From Algoriphagus sp. AK58 (GTDB lineage: Bacteria; Bacteroidota; Bacteroidia; Cytophagales; Cyclobacteriaceae): DNA of 64,000 bases. The stretch spans positions 62,001 to 126,000 of the forward strand of contig NZ_QEIG01000002.1 in NCBI RefSeq assembly GCF_014324365.1, in the 5' to 3' direction. Made by a program: the position numbers and the translations under genes. Below are positions 17,794 to 26,868 of the stretch, one piece after another. The notes under the pieces are model-generated. The model was not told where the DNA came from. It did not search any database and worked only from the letters and a program-made list of their open reading frames with translations. Positions within the stretch are counted from its first letter, which is position 1; the number at the start of each line of letters is the position of its first letter.

Positions 17794-18897
17794 ATGAAGA
17801 AACTCCTTTACTCCCTTGCTCTGCTTGCAGCAGCTTGTGCTCCCAAAACAGAAACTGTAGTCGAATCTGAGGCTCGATCTGCAACAGATTCTCTTTTGCT
17901 TCATCCAGAGGAAATGAAATACCTCAAAAATATCAAGCAGCTCACTTTTGGAGGGAACAATGCGGAAGCCTATTGGTCATTCAACGACTCGTTGCTTGTC
18001 TTTCAATCGGATTTTGCGGGTTGGGGAAATGAGTGTGATCAGATGTTTTTCCTTAATTGGAGAGAAGATGACTTGAAAAACAATCAACCTAAACGACTCA
18101 GTACTGGCCTGGGAAGGACGACCTGCTCGTATTTTCTGCCAGGAGATCAAACCATCGTCTATGCTTCTACCCATTTGGTAGATCCGGCTTGTCCTCCTGT
18201 GCCTGAGCGAAGAGCGGACGGCAAGTACGTATGGCCCATCTACGACAGCTTTGATATTTTCACCGCCGACCTAAATGGAAACATACTTTCCCAGTTGACC
18301 AAGGAACCTGGCTACGATGCTGAAGCTACAGTTTCTCCGAAAGGTGATCGTATCGTTTTCACTTCCATGAGAACAGGTGATTTGGAGCTCTTCACCATGA
18401 ATATTGATGGTACGGATGTGAAGCAGATTACCTCAGATTTGGGTTATGATGGAGGAGCGTTTTTCTCTCCTGATGGATCCAAGTTGGTATGGAGGGCTTC
18501 CAGGCCTCAAACTCAGGAGGAAATCAAGGAATACCAAGACTTGCTAAAAGAAGGATTGGTAAAACCTACCGAAATGGAACTCTACGTAGCCAATGCCGAC
18601 GGTACAGACATTCGAAAAATTACCAGCCTAGGCAAGGCAAATTGGGCACCTTTTTTCCATCCTTCAGGTAATAAGCTAATCTTCGCCTCCAATCACCAAA
18701 CTGAGCGAGGTTTTCCTTTCAACCTGTTTATGATCAATCTTGATGGCACCGGCCTGACCCGAATCACTCATGACGGGACTTTTGATGCCTTCCCTGTATT
18801 CTCCAATGACGGTAAATATTTGGTTTTTGCTTCCAATCGAAACAACGGCGGCACCAGGGATACCAACCTCTTTGTAGCCGAGTGGATTGGGGATTGA
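17794..18897 (+). CDS. PD40/TolB-like beta-propeller lipoprotein
   Basis: 367 aa. Lipoprotein signal MKKLLYSLALLAAAC (Cys15). The rest consists of WD40-like PD40 blades, seen as repeated phrases: YDAEATVSPKGDRIVFTSM, YDGGAFFSPDGSKLVWRAS, ANWAPFFHPSGNKLIFASN, FDAFPVFSNDGKYLVFASN. The spacing fits a six-bladed TolB-type propeller, which usually binds proteins or peptides. No protease domain is fused, unlike DPP-IV family members. It is divergent from the M28 peptidase and 16 bp upstream of a porin gene, so it may be a periplasmic partner of either. The start is supported by the signal peptide. Confidence 0.85.
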   Translation: MKKLLYSLALLAAACAPKTETVVESEARSATDSLLLHPEEMKYLKNIKQLTFGGNNAEAYWSFNDSLLVFQSDFAGWGNECDQMFFLNWREDDLKNNQPKRLSTGLGRTTCSYFLPGDQTIVYASTHLVDPACPPVPERRADGKYVWPIYDSFDIFTADLNGNILSQLTKEPGYDAEATVSPKGDRIVFTSMRTGDLELFTMNIDGTDVKQITSDLGYDGGAFFSPDGSKLVWRASRPQTQEEIKEYQDLLKEGLVKPTEMELYVANADGTDIRKITSLGKANWAPFFHPSGNKLIFASNHQTERGFPFNLFMINLDGTGLTRITHDGTFDAFPVFSNDGKYLVFASNRNNGGTRDTNLFVAEWIGD

Positions 18898-18913
18898 GGA
18901 AAAAGCTTGAAAA

Positions 18914-20011
18914 ATGAGAAAAAACAGCTCCAATTGGAAAAGATTCTTCTTGACAATTGGGGCTGTTTTATTTTTTTTCGAGACAACCATCGCCCAAGGG
19001 GAAAAGAAATCTCCAATTACGTGGTCGGCCCTTATAGACTTGTATTATGGATATGATTTCAACCAACCCAAGGCTGAAAGTCGCTTACCTTTCCTCTATA
19101 ACCATACCCGTCATCATTCTCCTTCCGTAAACCTGGCCTTAATATCCGGATCTTTTGAGAAAGAAAGGTTCCGTGCCAATCTTGCTTTGCAGCAAGGCAC
19201 CTATGTACAAGACAATTATGCAAACGAGCCTAAGGCACTTCGTTGGATTCATCAGGCCAACCTAGGATTTGCACTGGATGCAGAGCAAAAATTATGGTTG
19301 GATGCAGGAGTGATGCCTTCTCACATCGGTTTTGAAACAGCTGTCTCTAAAGACAACCTCACACTTTCCCGGTCCATCATTGCTGAAAACAGCCCATATT
19401 TTGAAACCGGGGTGAAACTGGGTTGGCAGAAAAGCGAGTCCTGGTATTTCGCTCTTCTTTATCTCAATGGTTGGCAACGAATTCAATCCATTCCTGGGAA
19501 AAACAACCCTTCTTTTGGTACCCAAGCCACTTATAAACCGAGTTCATCTGTCACCTTGAATTGGAGTACTTTTTTGGGAACGGATCAACCTTTTGAAGCT
19601 GGAACTACCTTGTATTTCAGTAATATGTATGGAGATTTTTCCTTTGGAAAAAAATGGAAAATCATCGCAGGTATTGATGTGGGAAAACGAACGACTCTGG
19701 ATTTTTTCGATCAAAATTGGTGGGGAGCAGCTGTGATTGCGGAATATCGCTTTGGGGAAAACCTGTCTGGTGCTTTCCGATGGGAATACTATGATGATCC
19801 TTTTCAGGCTATTTCCAATTCCAACACAAATTTGGGGGTGGAAGTAGGAGGAATTTCCCTCAATTTGGATCAGAAAATAGGAAAATGGAGCTTATTGAGA
19901 ATAGAGGGGAGATGGTTGGATTCTCCGGTTCCTTTTGAACAGGGCATTTCTCCTGCCAAGTCAGAAAACTTCTTCTTTTTGGCTTCTTGGGCTATTTTTT
20001 GGAATGAATAG
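18914..20011 (+). CDS. OmpL-like putative beta-barrel porin (porin-2 type)
   Basis: 365 aa. Signal peptide about 1-28 (ending ETTIAQ), then a barrel of roughly 335 residues typical of the porin-2/OmpL-like family: LIDLYYGYDFNQP, FLYNHTRHHSPSVNLALI, LDAGVMPSHIGFETAVS, SIIAENSPYFETGVKLGW. These blocks recur in Bacteroidota porins of this class. The final residues are ASWAIFWNE, so the aromatic end is followed by two extra residues. It probably forms a general or small-solute outer-membrane channel. It follows the PD40 lipoprotein gene by 16 bp and is likely co-transcribed. Confidence 0.82.
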   Translation: MRKNSSNWKRFFLTIGAVLFFFETTIAQGEKKSPITWSALIDLYYGYDFNQPKAESRLPFLYNHTRHHSPSVNLALISGSFEKERFRANLALQQGTYVQDNYANEPKALRWIHQANLGFALDAEQKLWLDAGVMPSHIGFETAVSKDNLTLSRSIIAENSPYFETGVKLGWQKSESWYFALLYLNGWQRIQSIPGKNNPSFGTQATYKPSSSVTLNWSTFLGTDQPFEAGTTLYFSNMYGDFSFGKKWKIIAGIDVGKRTTLDFFDQNWWGAAVIAEYRFGENLSGAFRWEYYDDPFQAISNSNTNLGVEVGGISLNLDQKIGKWSLLRIEGRWLDSPVPFEQGISPAKSENFFFLASWAIFWNE

Positions 20012-20163
20012 CCATTTTTTTAATGGAGAGTGTCTGGCAGGATTGGATATCAATTCAACAGGAAATAGCAAGTTGCTAGGTCTGATTTTTCGAATAAAAG
20101 CAACAGTAGGGATGGATTTAATCCATTTTTATTTATCTTGAACTAAACCCTAAATTTATTCTA

Positions 20164-20685
20164 ATGATCATAACCATTTTTCTGTGGTTTCTGCTCTCCC
20201 AGATTCCTTCCAACCAGGAACAAGAACTTGCACAACAGGTGATCATCCATTATTTAGAATCCCTGCCTCCTCACAATCAGGATGGGAAGTTCTTCGTCTC
20301 CGAGCTTTTGGACTCTGTTTTTGTCAAAAGGTATGAACGAGTATTAAATCCACAGAATGATTTTGTGTATAAGGGGCTGAATGAAAAACAGAGAAGTATG
20401 GTCCAAGACCTATTGCAGATCAAAGAACCGTTACCCTTCGAATTAACTGAATTGATAGCTCAAAAGAAATTCAAGATCCGACCATTGAATGAAATAGACC
20501 GGAATGATTGGGAATCTTCCTCTATCAAAGTATCCAGAGCAAGAGTATCTCCTGATGGTAACGAAGCTTGTCTTATTTTGGAGTATGTATGTGGCCCCAA
20601 ATGTGGTCAAGGGGTATTGATTTTTGCTCAAAAGGAGAATCATTCTTGGACCATCAGTGCTCGAAGAAGGTTGTGGATTGCTTAG
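20164..20685 (+). CDS. Hypothetical exported protein
   Basis: 173 aa. The short hydrophobic N-terminus (MIITIFLWFLLSQIPS) suggests a signal peptide or anchor. The rest is soluble and mixed, ending in a block with two cysteines (EYVCGPKCGQG) and the strand NHSWTISARRRLWIA, which has the feel of a small alpha+beta domain (VSPDGNEACLILEY). I recognise no family. Codon usage and GC resemble the neighbours. It stands 150 bp after the porin gene and ends 17 bp before the stop of the convergent photolyase. Confidence 0.65.
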   Translation: MIITIFLWFLLSQIPSNQEQELAQQVIIHYLESLPPHNQDGKFFVSELLDSVFVKRYERVLNPQNDFVYKGLNEKQRSMVQDLLQIKEPLPFELTELIAQKKFKIRPLNEIDRNDWESSSIKVSRARVSPDGNEACLILEYVCGPKCGQGVLIFAQKENHSWTISARRRLWIA

Positions 20686-20704
20686 CATGAGCGTTTTGAG
20701 CGGT

Positions 20705-22234
20705 CTATAAGTTTTCTAAGGAATTCAAATAGTATTCTGCTTGGTCTAAGACCTCCTGCTGATTGCTCATCTTATCCCAAGTGCGGTACATCATCCCTAT
20801 GCGGGGATTTTTCTCCAGCTTTTCCCGGTTTCGCGCATAGAAATGCCAATACAGACTGTTGAAAGGGCAAGACCCATGTCCGGTTTTTTTGGCCGAATCG
20901 TAGGCGCAGTGATCGCAATAATTGCCTTGTTTTTTGATGTAATTGGCTGAGGAAACGTAGGGTTTGGTTCCGACAATACCTCCATCTGCAAACTGACTCA
21001 TGCCGCGTGTATTAGTGATCTCCACCCACTCGATCGCATCGATATAGATCCCTAGGTACCACAGATCCACCTCATCCGGATGGATGCCAGCCAGGAGGGC
21101 AAAATTTCCTGTGACCATCAAGCGCTGAATGTGATGGGCATAGGCCAAATCCAAAGACTGTCCAATCGACTCTTTCAGGCAGTTCATTTTGGTCTTTCCT
21201 GTCCAAAACCAATCGGGCAGCTTTCTGTCGTGCCCGAAGAAATTCATATCTGCAAACTCAGGCATTTTGGCCCAATAAATACCGCGCATGTATTCTCTCC
21301 AGCCGATGATCTGCCTGATAAACCCTTCTACTTGTGCGATTGAAATCTGATTTTGGTGAGCGTACCAGTATTTTTCAACTTTCTGCACTACTTCCAGCGG
21401 AGAGATCATTTTCGTATTGAGAGAAAAACTCAATCGGGAATGGAAAAGGTAAGGATCCCAAGTCGTGAGGGCATCTTGATATGCACCGAAGTTAGCAAGC
21501 AGGTGTTCGCAGAAATGGTCCAAAATCTCCAAACTCTCTTCTCTTGAGACAGGCCAGGAGAATAGCTCTGGATCGATTTTCCCTATTGTCTTTACTCCCG
21601 CCTTTTCGATCATCTCGGTCATCTCGTTGACTTGTCTGAGATGGAGCAAAGGCTTTTTCAGCAGCTTCTTATCCTTGAGTGCTTGCCTGTTGTCGTGGTC
21701 ATAGTTCCACTGACCGGTGAGCGGTTCTTTGCCATCCATCAGGATATCGTACGTTCTGCGCATCTCGCGGTAGAAGGTCTCCATCAGGTAGGTTTTCTTT
21801 CTCTTGAAAAAGTCCTTCAGAAATTCACGGGAAGTCAGGAAGTGCTCAGAGTCCACTTTGGATGAGGAAATCGGCAGGCTTGCGCAGATCTCTTTGAGTA
21901 GTTGATCCAATCGGTATTCATCCGGAAGCTGGTATTCAAAGTGATCGAATCCTTGATTTTGAATAAGGTATTCGATTTGTTCTTTGAGGGTTTGTCGGTT
22001 TTGGGGGGTGTCAAGAGTGAAGTAAAGGATTTGATGGCCTTTTGCCTGAAGGGATTTGGCAAAATCCCGCATAGCTAAAAAGAAGCCGACTACTTTTTGG
22101 ATGTGATGAGAGACGTAGTCAGTTTCCTGACGCATCTCCATCATCAGGTAGGTGACGGAATTGTCTATTTTTGAAAACCAGGAATGTTGTTGATTCAGCT
22201 GGTCTCCGAGGACCAAACGAAGAGTTTTGGGCAT
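20705..22234 (-). CDS. phrB: Iron-sulfur (6-4) photolyase / cryptochrome-like protein, PhrB type
   Basis: 509 aa, the usual length for the bacterial FeS-BCP group. It starts with the Rossmann-like antenna domain (TLRLVLGDQLN). The C-terminal FAD domain carries four cysteines that match the 4Fe-4S ligands of Agrobacterium PhrB with a constant offset of two: C352, C440, C443 and C456. The family repairs (6-4) photoproducts in DNA using light, with FAD and a ribolumazine antenna. HIQRLMVTGNFALL carries the conserved His-rich active-site stretch. The start ATG (22234) directly touches a terminator hairpin of the upstream porP/sprF gene, so its expression may depend on read-through. Function is confident by family. 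Confidence 0.92.
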   Translation of the reverse strand: MPKTLRLVLGDQLNQQHSWFSKIDNSVTYLMMEMRQETDYVSHHIQKVVGFFLAMRDFAKSLQAKGHQILYFTLDTPQNRQTLKEQIEYLIQNQGFDHFEYQLPDEYRLDQLLKEICASLPISSSKVDSEHFLTSREFLKDFFKRKKTYLMETFYREMRRTYDILMDGKEPLTGQWNYDHDNRQALKDKKLLKKPLLHLRQVNEMTEMIEKAGVKTIGKIDPELFSWPVSREESLEILDHFCEHLLANFGAYQDALTTWDPYLFHSRLSFSLNTKMISPLEVVQKVEKYWYAHQNQISIAQVEGFIRQIIGWREYMRGIYWAKMPEFADMNFFGHDRKLPDWFWTGKTKMNCLKESIGQSLDLAYAHHIQRLMVTGNFALLAGIHPDEVDLWYLGIYIDAIEWVEITNTRGMSQFADGGIVGTKPYVSSANYIKKQGNYCDHCAYDSAKKTGHGSCPFNSLYWHFYARNREKLEKNPRIGMMYRTWDKMSNQQEVLDQAEYYLNSLENL

Positions 22235-22269
22235 AAAAAAAGGACTTTATTCTCCTAAAGCCCTTTTTT
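22235..22269 (-). terminator. Terminator of porP/sprF-1, abutting the photolyase ATG
   Basis: Minus strand: AAAAAAGGGCTTTA (22269-22256), 6-nt loop, TAAAGTCCTTTTTTT (22249-22235). The stem has one G-T wobble and the T run ends on the base before the photolyase start codon. Confidence 0.7.
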
Positions 22270-22288
22270 GAATGGTTTGTTTTCAATC

Positions 22289-23311
22289 TTAATATTTGAA
22301 GCAAGGCATGGAGGTTTTTCTACCTGCCCCGTTTGCAGAGCCACCAAGGAAGCTATATCTCAAGCTGATCTCGTTAGCTCCGCCGGTGTTGGCATTTCCT
22401 AAGGAAGAAATGGTGAAGTCGTGACTGTAACCTACACTCAACCCTGATCCGAGAGAGATACCTACTAAGGCAATCACTGATTCGTGATTGGATTGGGTGA
22501 TTTCAGAAACCGGAATTCCTCGGTACCACACACCCAATACCAAGGGCTGCAGATTGACCTGAGCACCAAGATCCAATTGTTGGAAAGGTTCTTGATTTTT
22601 ATAGTTGAATGCCAAAGTCAATTCTCGGTTTCCGGTGGTTTTGTTCATAAAGTTTCTCACAGATCCTCCTGAAAGATCTATTTTGTAACCACCATGAGCA
22701 GAAAATTTCATTGGAAGCTCACTGTACTGTCCATCCAAGAAGGAAATGTTTGGCTGGGTAATGTGGTGAGCGGATAGACCGAACCAAACCTGGTCATTAT
22801 TGAAAAGCATGCCTAAGCTATAGTCTACAAATTGATGTCTGAAATCAGCTCCCAGATTTTCTCCTGAAAAGTCTCCTATTGCGCCAGTTTGATCATCGAT
22901 TTGGCTACCAAAGACCAAGTTTCCAAAATAGGCGTCCCGATCCATATAGCTTACTTGACCGCCCACTCTTAGAAAAGATCGGAATCCCAATCTTGCACGA
23001 TAAGAATAAGTGGCACCAATCTCAGAAACACTAAGATTGGCCATGCTTTGCTCGGATCGGTTGAAGATGATTCCAATTCCACTATTTACACTGAATATAT
23101 AATGGTCTAGGTGCGCGGAATAAGAAACGAAGGATTGATCGAGGCCAGGCCATTGATTACGGAAGTTGACCCCCATACTTGTCCCTTCAGAAGCTCCAGT
23201 CAAGGCGGGGTTCAGGTAAAGTGGGTTGGCGTAAAACTGAGAGTATTGCACGTCTTGGGCCATTGCCCCTAGGCTGAATACCATTGCGAATAACAAGATT
23301 AGCGCTTTCAT
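22289..23311 (-). CDS. PorP/SprF family type IX secretion outer-membrane protein (copy 1)
   Basis: 340 aa from the ATG at 23311, which begins a signal peptide (ending GAMAQ). The longer frame to 23491 adds 60 non-conserved residues and is rejected. Family hallmarks: QDVQYSQFYANPLYLNPALTG at the mature N-terminus, NFRNQWPGL, then a barrel of about 310 residues. It ends CFKY, as does its paralogue (CFRY). PorP/SprF proteins anchor a partner secreted by the type IX system (SprB with SprF in gliding) to the cell surface. The partner is probably the SprB-repeat protein encoded 1.1 kb upstream. Its terminator lies just downstream. Confidence 0.93.
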   Translation of the reverse strand: MKALILLFAMVFSLGAMAQDVQYSQFYANPLYLNPALTGASEGTSMGVNFRNQWPGLDQSFVSYSAHLDHYIFSVNSGIGIIFNRSEQSMANLSVSEIGATYSYRARLGFRSFLRVGGQVSYMDRDAYFGNLVFGSQIDDQTGAIGDFSGENLGADFRHQFVDYSLGMLFNNDQVWFGLSAHHITQPNISFLDGQYSELPMKFSAHGGYKIDLSGGSVRNFMNKTTGNRELTLAFNYKNQEPFQQLDLGAQVNLQPLVLGVWYRGIPVSEITQSNHESVIALVGISLGSGLSVGYSHDFTISSLGNANTGGANEISLRYSFLGGSANGAGRKTSMPCFKY

Positions 23312-24412
23312 TATTCTGGTGGTTTTATGTGTAAAGTCCAGGCTTGAATTGAAGGCCTGATGAAAAGAGAAATATTTGAAATCCTTGATCATCAAGGAAG
23401 AGGCTTTGTGATGAAGACAGGTAACTGAAACCAGCCCTTCGTTTTCTTGAAGAGTTTGAAGCTTGTCGATATTGAAAGTCCTGGTTTTCATTTTAGTGTT
23501 TGCTTTGTTTGTTTTTTATCTCTAGTTTTTTGCCTCTTGTTATTATTATTATGTTATATAAATTTTAGAGTATTTTTTTTTGTAAGTCACATACAATTAA
23601 CTGATTTTTCTAATGTTTAATTGTATATTGATAATATATGCTGATAAATTTAAATAAGCACATTTATTTTAAATTGTTTGAGGACATTTTATATACATAG
23701 CGAGGCTGTTTATATTATTTTGTTACTATCTACAAAAAATAAAATAAGTGATTCTTTTTTTTTGATATGAAATTCATCCCTGTTAATTAAACTTTTTTAA
23801 TTTTTCATTCAAAAGTTCTAATTTCCAGTTATTTCCTCATTTAATTCGAGGACTTTGTCCTGTTCTGTTTTGAAGAAGATAGGGTTCAGTTAGTTTTTTT
23901 GAGTGAAACAACCTCAAGGGGATAGGGCAAACTAAGTGTTTTTAAGTTTTGAGAGATTGGCTTAATTTGAAAAATAGATAAGGGTCTAAAAAAGAACTTG
24001 ATAATTCGCCCTCATATAAATCCTAAATCAACCTTCCAGCAAGTTCTTTCTGGGCGTGGCAGGGGGTTAAAAATTTTGGTTTTTACAAAGGAAGATCATT
24101 ATCTAAGCCAATAACCTAACCAAATCAAAAAGCTTCTTAAAATTCTTTGTTTGATATAATATAAAAAAACACAAGTCTTAATTCTAGAATAAACAATGAC
24201 TTGTTGTTTACAATTTAATACAATTTTTTGCTTACGTGATTAGTAAATAGTATCAAAGGATTGATGTGGTCTAATTCTAGTGTAAATAAGTTTTGGAAAA
24301 AATAGGTAGATACAATTTAAGAAATTTTCTAATCGAAGGCACTAACTACTTTTGACCACCTTACCTTAAATTGAAAAAACTCTCAAATTTAATGACTCTT
24401 TTTAATGGAAGA
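23312..24412. other. Very AT-rich intergenic region, 1.1 kb
   Basis: Between the SprB-repeat gene and porP/sprF-1, both on the minus strand. It consists largely of A/T runs with many stop codons in all frames, and holds no recognisable gene. A short GC-rich block (TGGGCGTGGCAGGGGG, 24051-24066) stands out sharply. No terminator is evident after the SprB-repeat gene stop. It may hold the promoter and long leader of porP/sprF-1, or decayed DNA. Confidence 0.6.
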
Positions 24413-26500
24413 TTACCGAATTAAGGTGACTCCTCCAGTCTGGGTTTTTTGGACATTTTCCCAAGTGACATAAGTGACTTTGTAAATGAAATTTCCAGCT
24501 GGCAGAATTTGTCCTTTGTAGGTTCCATCCCATCCAGTGGATTCGATTCCTGAGGAAATATGAATTTTTTCACCCCAAGAGTTAAAAATTTCAAGATTGA
24601 TTTCATTAATACCTTTCATTTTTGGTTTGAATACATCATTCAACCCATCTCCATTTGGTGAAAATGCATTAGGGATTACCATCATTTCTTCAGGGGTGTT
24701 TACCAATACTGAATTTATCTCGAAGGTACTACAGCCATACATGTCGTATCCTGTTAGTTTTACTTCAAACTTTCCAGGTTTGTCAAAAATATGGACAGGA
24801 TCTTTTTCAGTTGATTTGTTTCCGTCTCCAAAATCCCATTCCCAAGCAATTATTTCTGGTGAAATTTCGCTTTCAAAAATGATTTCCTCGTTCACCAATA
24901 CTTCTGGATCGTTGCTGATGGTCAATTTTCTGTATTGGAAATCTAATCTTGAGTTTAGGGTATTTTGGTTAGGATAGTCAACTTTTTCTTCGGCAATGAT
25001 GGAACAGCCTAATGCATCCGTTACTGTTGCTCTCAAAACACCTGCTGATTCAAAGCTAATCTCTCTGGCATTAGTTGAATTAGTATTCCAGTTAACATTA
25101 TAAGGTGCCTTCCCTCCTTGAATGGAAACCCATGCTTTTCCGATCAATTTTCCATTTTTACAATCCATTTCAAAAGCTGTTTCTATTCGGGCTTGTAGCT
25201 TAGAAAATTCCTGTATTTGAATTGGTGTTGTTATTTTGCAACCGGATTCATCTGTAACTTCAATTGTGTAAGTGCCCGCTTTTAAGTCATTTCTTAACAG
25301 GTTAGGTGCGCTTCCATCAGACCATTTGACGACAGGTTTTCCTTTCGCTCCTTTTATTTCTACAGACACGAAACCATCGGCTCCTCCTGAACAGGAGACT
25401 GGTCGGACTTCAAGAACTTTAACATTCAGTGTAGATTGGTTTACAAGGCTAAATTGCTTTTCTAAGGAGCAGCCGTTTGCATCAATGACTTTTACACTGT
25501 AGGTGCCCGCAGCCAAGTTGCTTAGCGATTTGCCCGTATTTCCAGTGTTCCATAGATAAGAATACGGAGGCTTTCCTCCAGTTGGGTTTACTTCAAGGAA
25601 ACCATTTGAGCTACCTTGGCAAGATGGCTCTACGATTTTTTCTTCAAGCTCAAGAGATGATGGAGCAAGGATAGAAAAGGTTTTTTGCAGAAAACATCCT
25701 TTATTATCCTGAATTTGGACTTGATAAATTCCGGGGGAAAGGCCGATTAGGTCTTTTGTGGTTGCTCCGGAGCTCCATTTGAATGTGTATGGGGCCTCTC
25801 CTCCAGCCACATTTAGAGTTATTTTTCCACCGGTTGGGTTTTGGCATGAAGGATTTTCAATATTTTCAGTGACAGTAAATCCTTGTTGATTTCCGGATTT
25901 AATATCAAATGAAATACTTACGGAGCAATTGTATTTGTCTTCTACAAGTACAGTGTAGGTTCCGGGTGCAAGATTGTTGGCTTCCCAAACATCCTTTAAT
26001 CCATTACTCCAGGTGACTTTGTAGGGAGGACTGTCTTTTTCGTAGTCATTTCTTCCCATTTTCACGCTGATTTTTGCATAGCCATTATTTCCAGAACCAC
26101 AGCTAGCATCTCTCTTCTCAACGGGGTTTAAAATCAGAGGAAATGGAGGTTGGATGACGATTCTCTCTATGTGTCTAATTCCATTTGAATCGGTAATCTC
26201 AACGGTATAGGTCCCGGCGTTAAGATTATTTCGGTTTTGTGTGGTTTCGTTAGTATTCCATTTAAAGGTATAAGGAGCCTTGCCACCACTTACTGTCAAA
26301 ATAATATTTCCTTTTTCACTGTGAGAACAAAGTGCCAACTTTCCAGAAACCTGAACATTAAATGGAGGAACTGTAGTCGATCTTTCAATTTGGGCCGTAG
26401 TAAGGTTATTTCCATGAAAAACCTGCGCAGAAGTATTTGTTCCTGAATGTAATACCAGGAGTAAAATTAAAAAGCTTACTATTTGGATCGCCGCTTTCAT
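24413..26500 (-). CDS. SprB-repeat surface protein with PKD domain and type B T9SS sorting domain
   Basis: 695 aa. Signal peptide about 1-25. Six SprB-type repeats follow (about 45-515), each with a conserved Cys near its start, a G.APY.F.WN/S.G block and an L.AGTY.V.V.D..GC end. A PKD domain (about 520-605; WEWDFGDGNKSTEKDPVHIF) precedes the C-terminal type B sorting domain (about 607-695), recognised by IPNAFSPNGDGLNDVF, then FNSWGEKI and WDGTYKG. The protein should cross the outer membrane by the type IX system and be held by a PorP/SprF partner. It is a small relative of the gliding adhesin SprB. Flanking genes are two porP/sprF paralogues. Confidence 0.93.
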   Translation of the reverse strand: MKAAIQIVSFLILLLVLHSGTNTSAQVFHGNNLTTAQIERSTTVPPFNVQVSGKLALCSHSEKGNIILTVSGGKAPYTFKWNTNETTQNRNNLNAGTYTVEITDSNGIRHIERIVIQPPFPLILNPVEKRDASCGSGNNGYAKISVKMGRNDYEKDSPPYKVTWSNGLKDVWEANNLAPGTYTVLVEDKYNCSVSISFDIKSGNQQGFTVTENIENPSCQNPTGGKITLNVAGGEAPYTFKWSSGATTKDLIGLSPGIYQVQIQDNKGCFLQKTFSILAPSSLELEEKIVEPSCQGSSNGFLEVNPTGGKPPYSYLWNTGNTGKSLSNLAAGTYSVKVIDANGCSLEKQFSLVNQSTLNVKVLEVRPVSCSGGADGFVSVEIKGAKGKPVVKWSDGSAPNLLRNDLKAGTYTIEVTDESGCKITTPIQIQEFSKLQARIETAFEMDCKNGKLIGKAWVSIQGGKAPYNVNWNTNSTNAREISFESAGVLRATVTDALGCSIIAEEKVDYPNQNTLNSRLDFQYRKLTISNDPEVLVNEEIIFESEISPEIIAWEWDFGDGNKSTEKDPVHIFDKPGKFEVKLTGYDMYGCSTFEINSVLVNTPEEMMVIPNAFSPNGDGLNDVFKPKMKGINEINLEIFNSWGEKIHISSGIESTGWDGTYKGQILPAGNFIYKVTYVTWENVQKTQTGGVTLIR

Positions 26501-26868
26501 GGCCGGGGATTTCTAAATCTTCTTGAATTTTGGATCTATTTTTTTGCTGTATATCAGCCTTTTTCAGCACTTCATTTTCAGAATATTATTTCTTATTTTT
26601 GAAATTATCAGAAATAAATTTCTAAAACCCTTTATTTTTATGAAAATTGATCCTAAAAATTCTTTTTTCCAAGCGGTTGAATCCCTATGTAAATGAATTG
26701 CAATTCTAGTAAAAGTCTAATTTTTCCCGAAAATGTATCATAATTAAAAAAACTGTTTTGGTCCTGCTTTTTTCAGGATATGAAATGAAAAAAGCCTGAT
26801 TTTCAGGCTTTGAAAAAAAAATTAAAATTTTTTCTTTTTGTTAACGTTAATGGGCTTCTTCTTGAAAA
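26501..26868. other. AT-rich intergenic region, 368 bp
   Basis: Between the SprB-repeat gene start and the end of porP/sprF-2. It holds the terminator of the latter (26785-26811); the rest is AT-rich with no gene. The promoter of the SprB-repeat gene must lie here, but no clear TAnnTTTG box was found. Confidence 0.6.
26785..26811 (-). terminator. Terminator of porP/sprF-2
   Basis: AAAGCCTG (26791-26798) pairs with CAGGCTTT (26804-26811), loop of 5; on the minus strand it runs into TTTTTTCATTTC. It ends the transcript before the SprB-repeat gene, so the two are not simply one operon. Confidence 0.7.

Noticed and set aside
17720..17884. 55-codon 5' extension of the M28-PDZ peptidase
   Set aside because: It overlaps the divergent lipoprotein gene; promoter boxes at 17739-17770 and the lipoprotein signal fix the start at 17719.
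23312..23491. 60-codon 5' extension of porP/sprF-1
   Set aside because: The extension lacks a signal peptide, while the internal ATG at 23311 starts a perfect one followed by the family motif.
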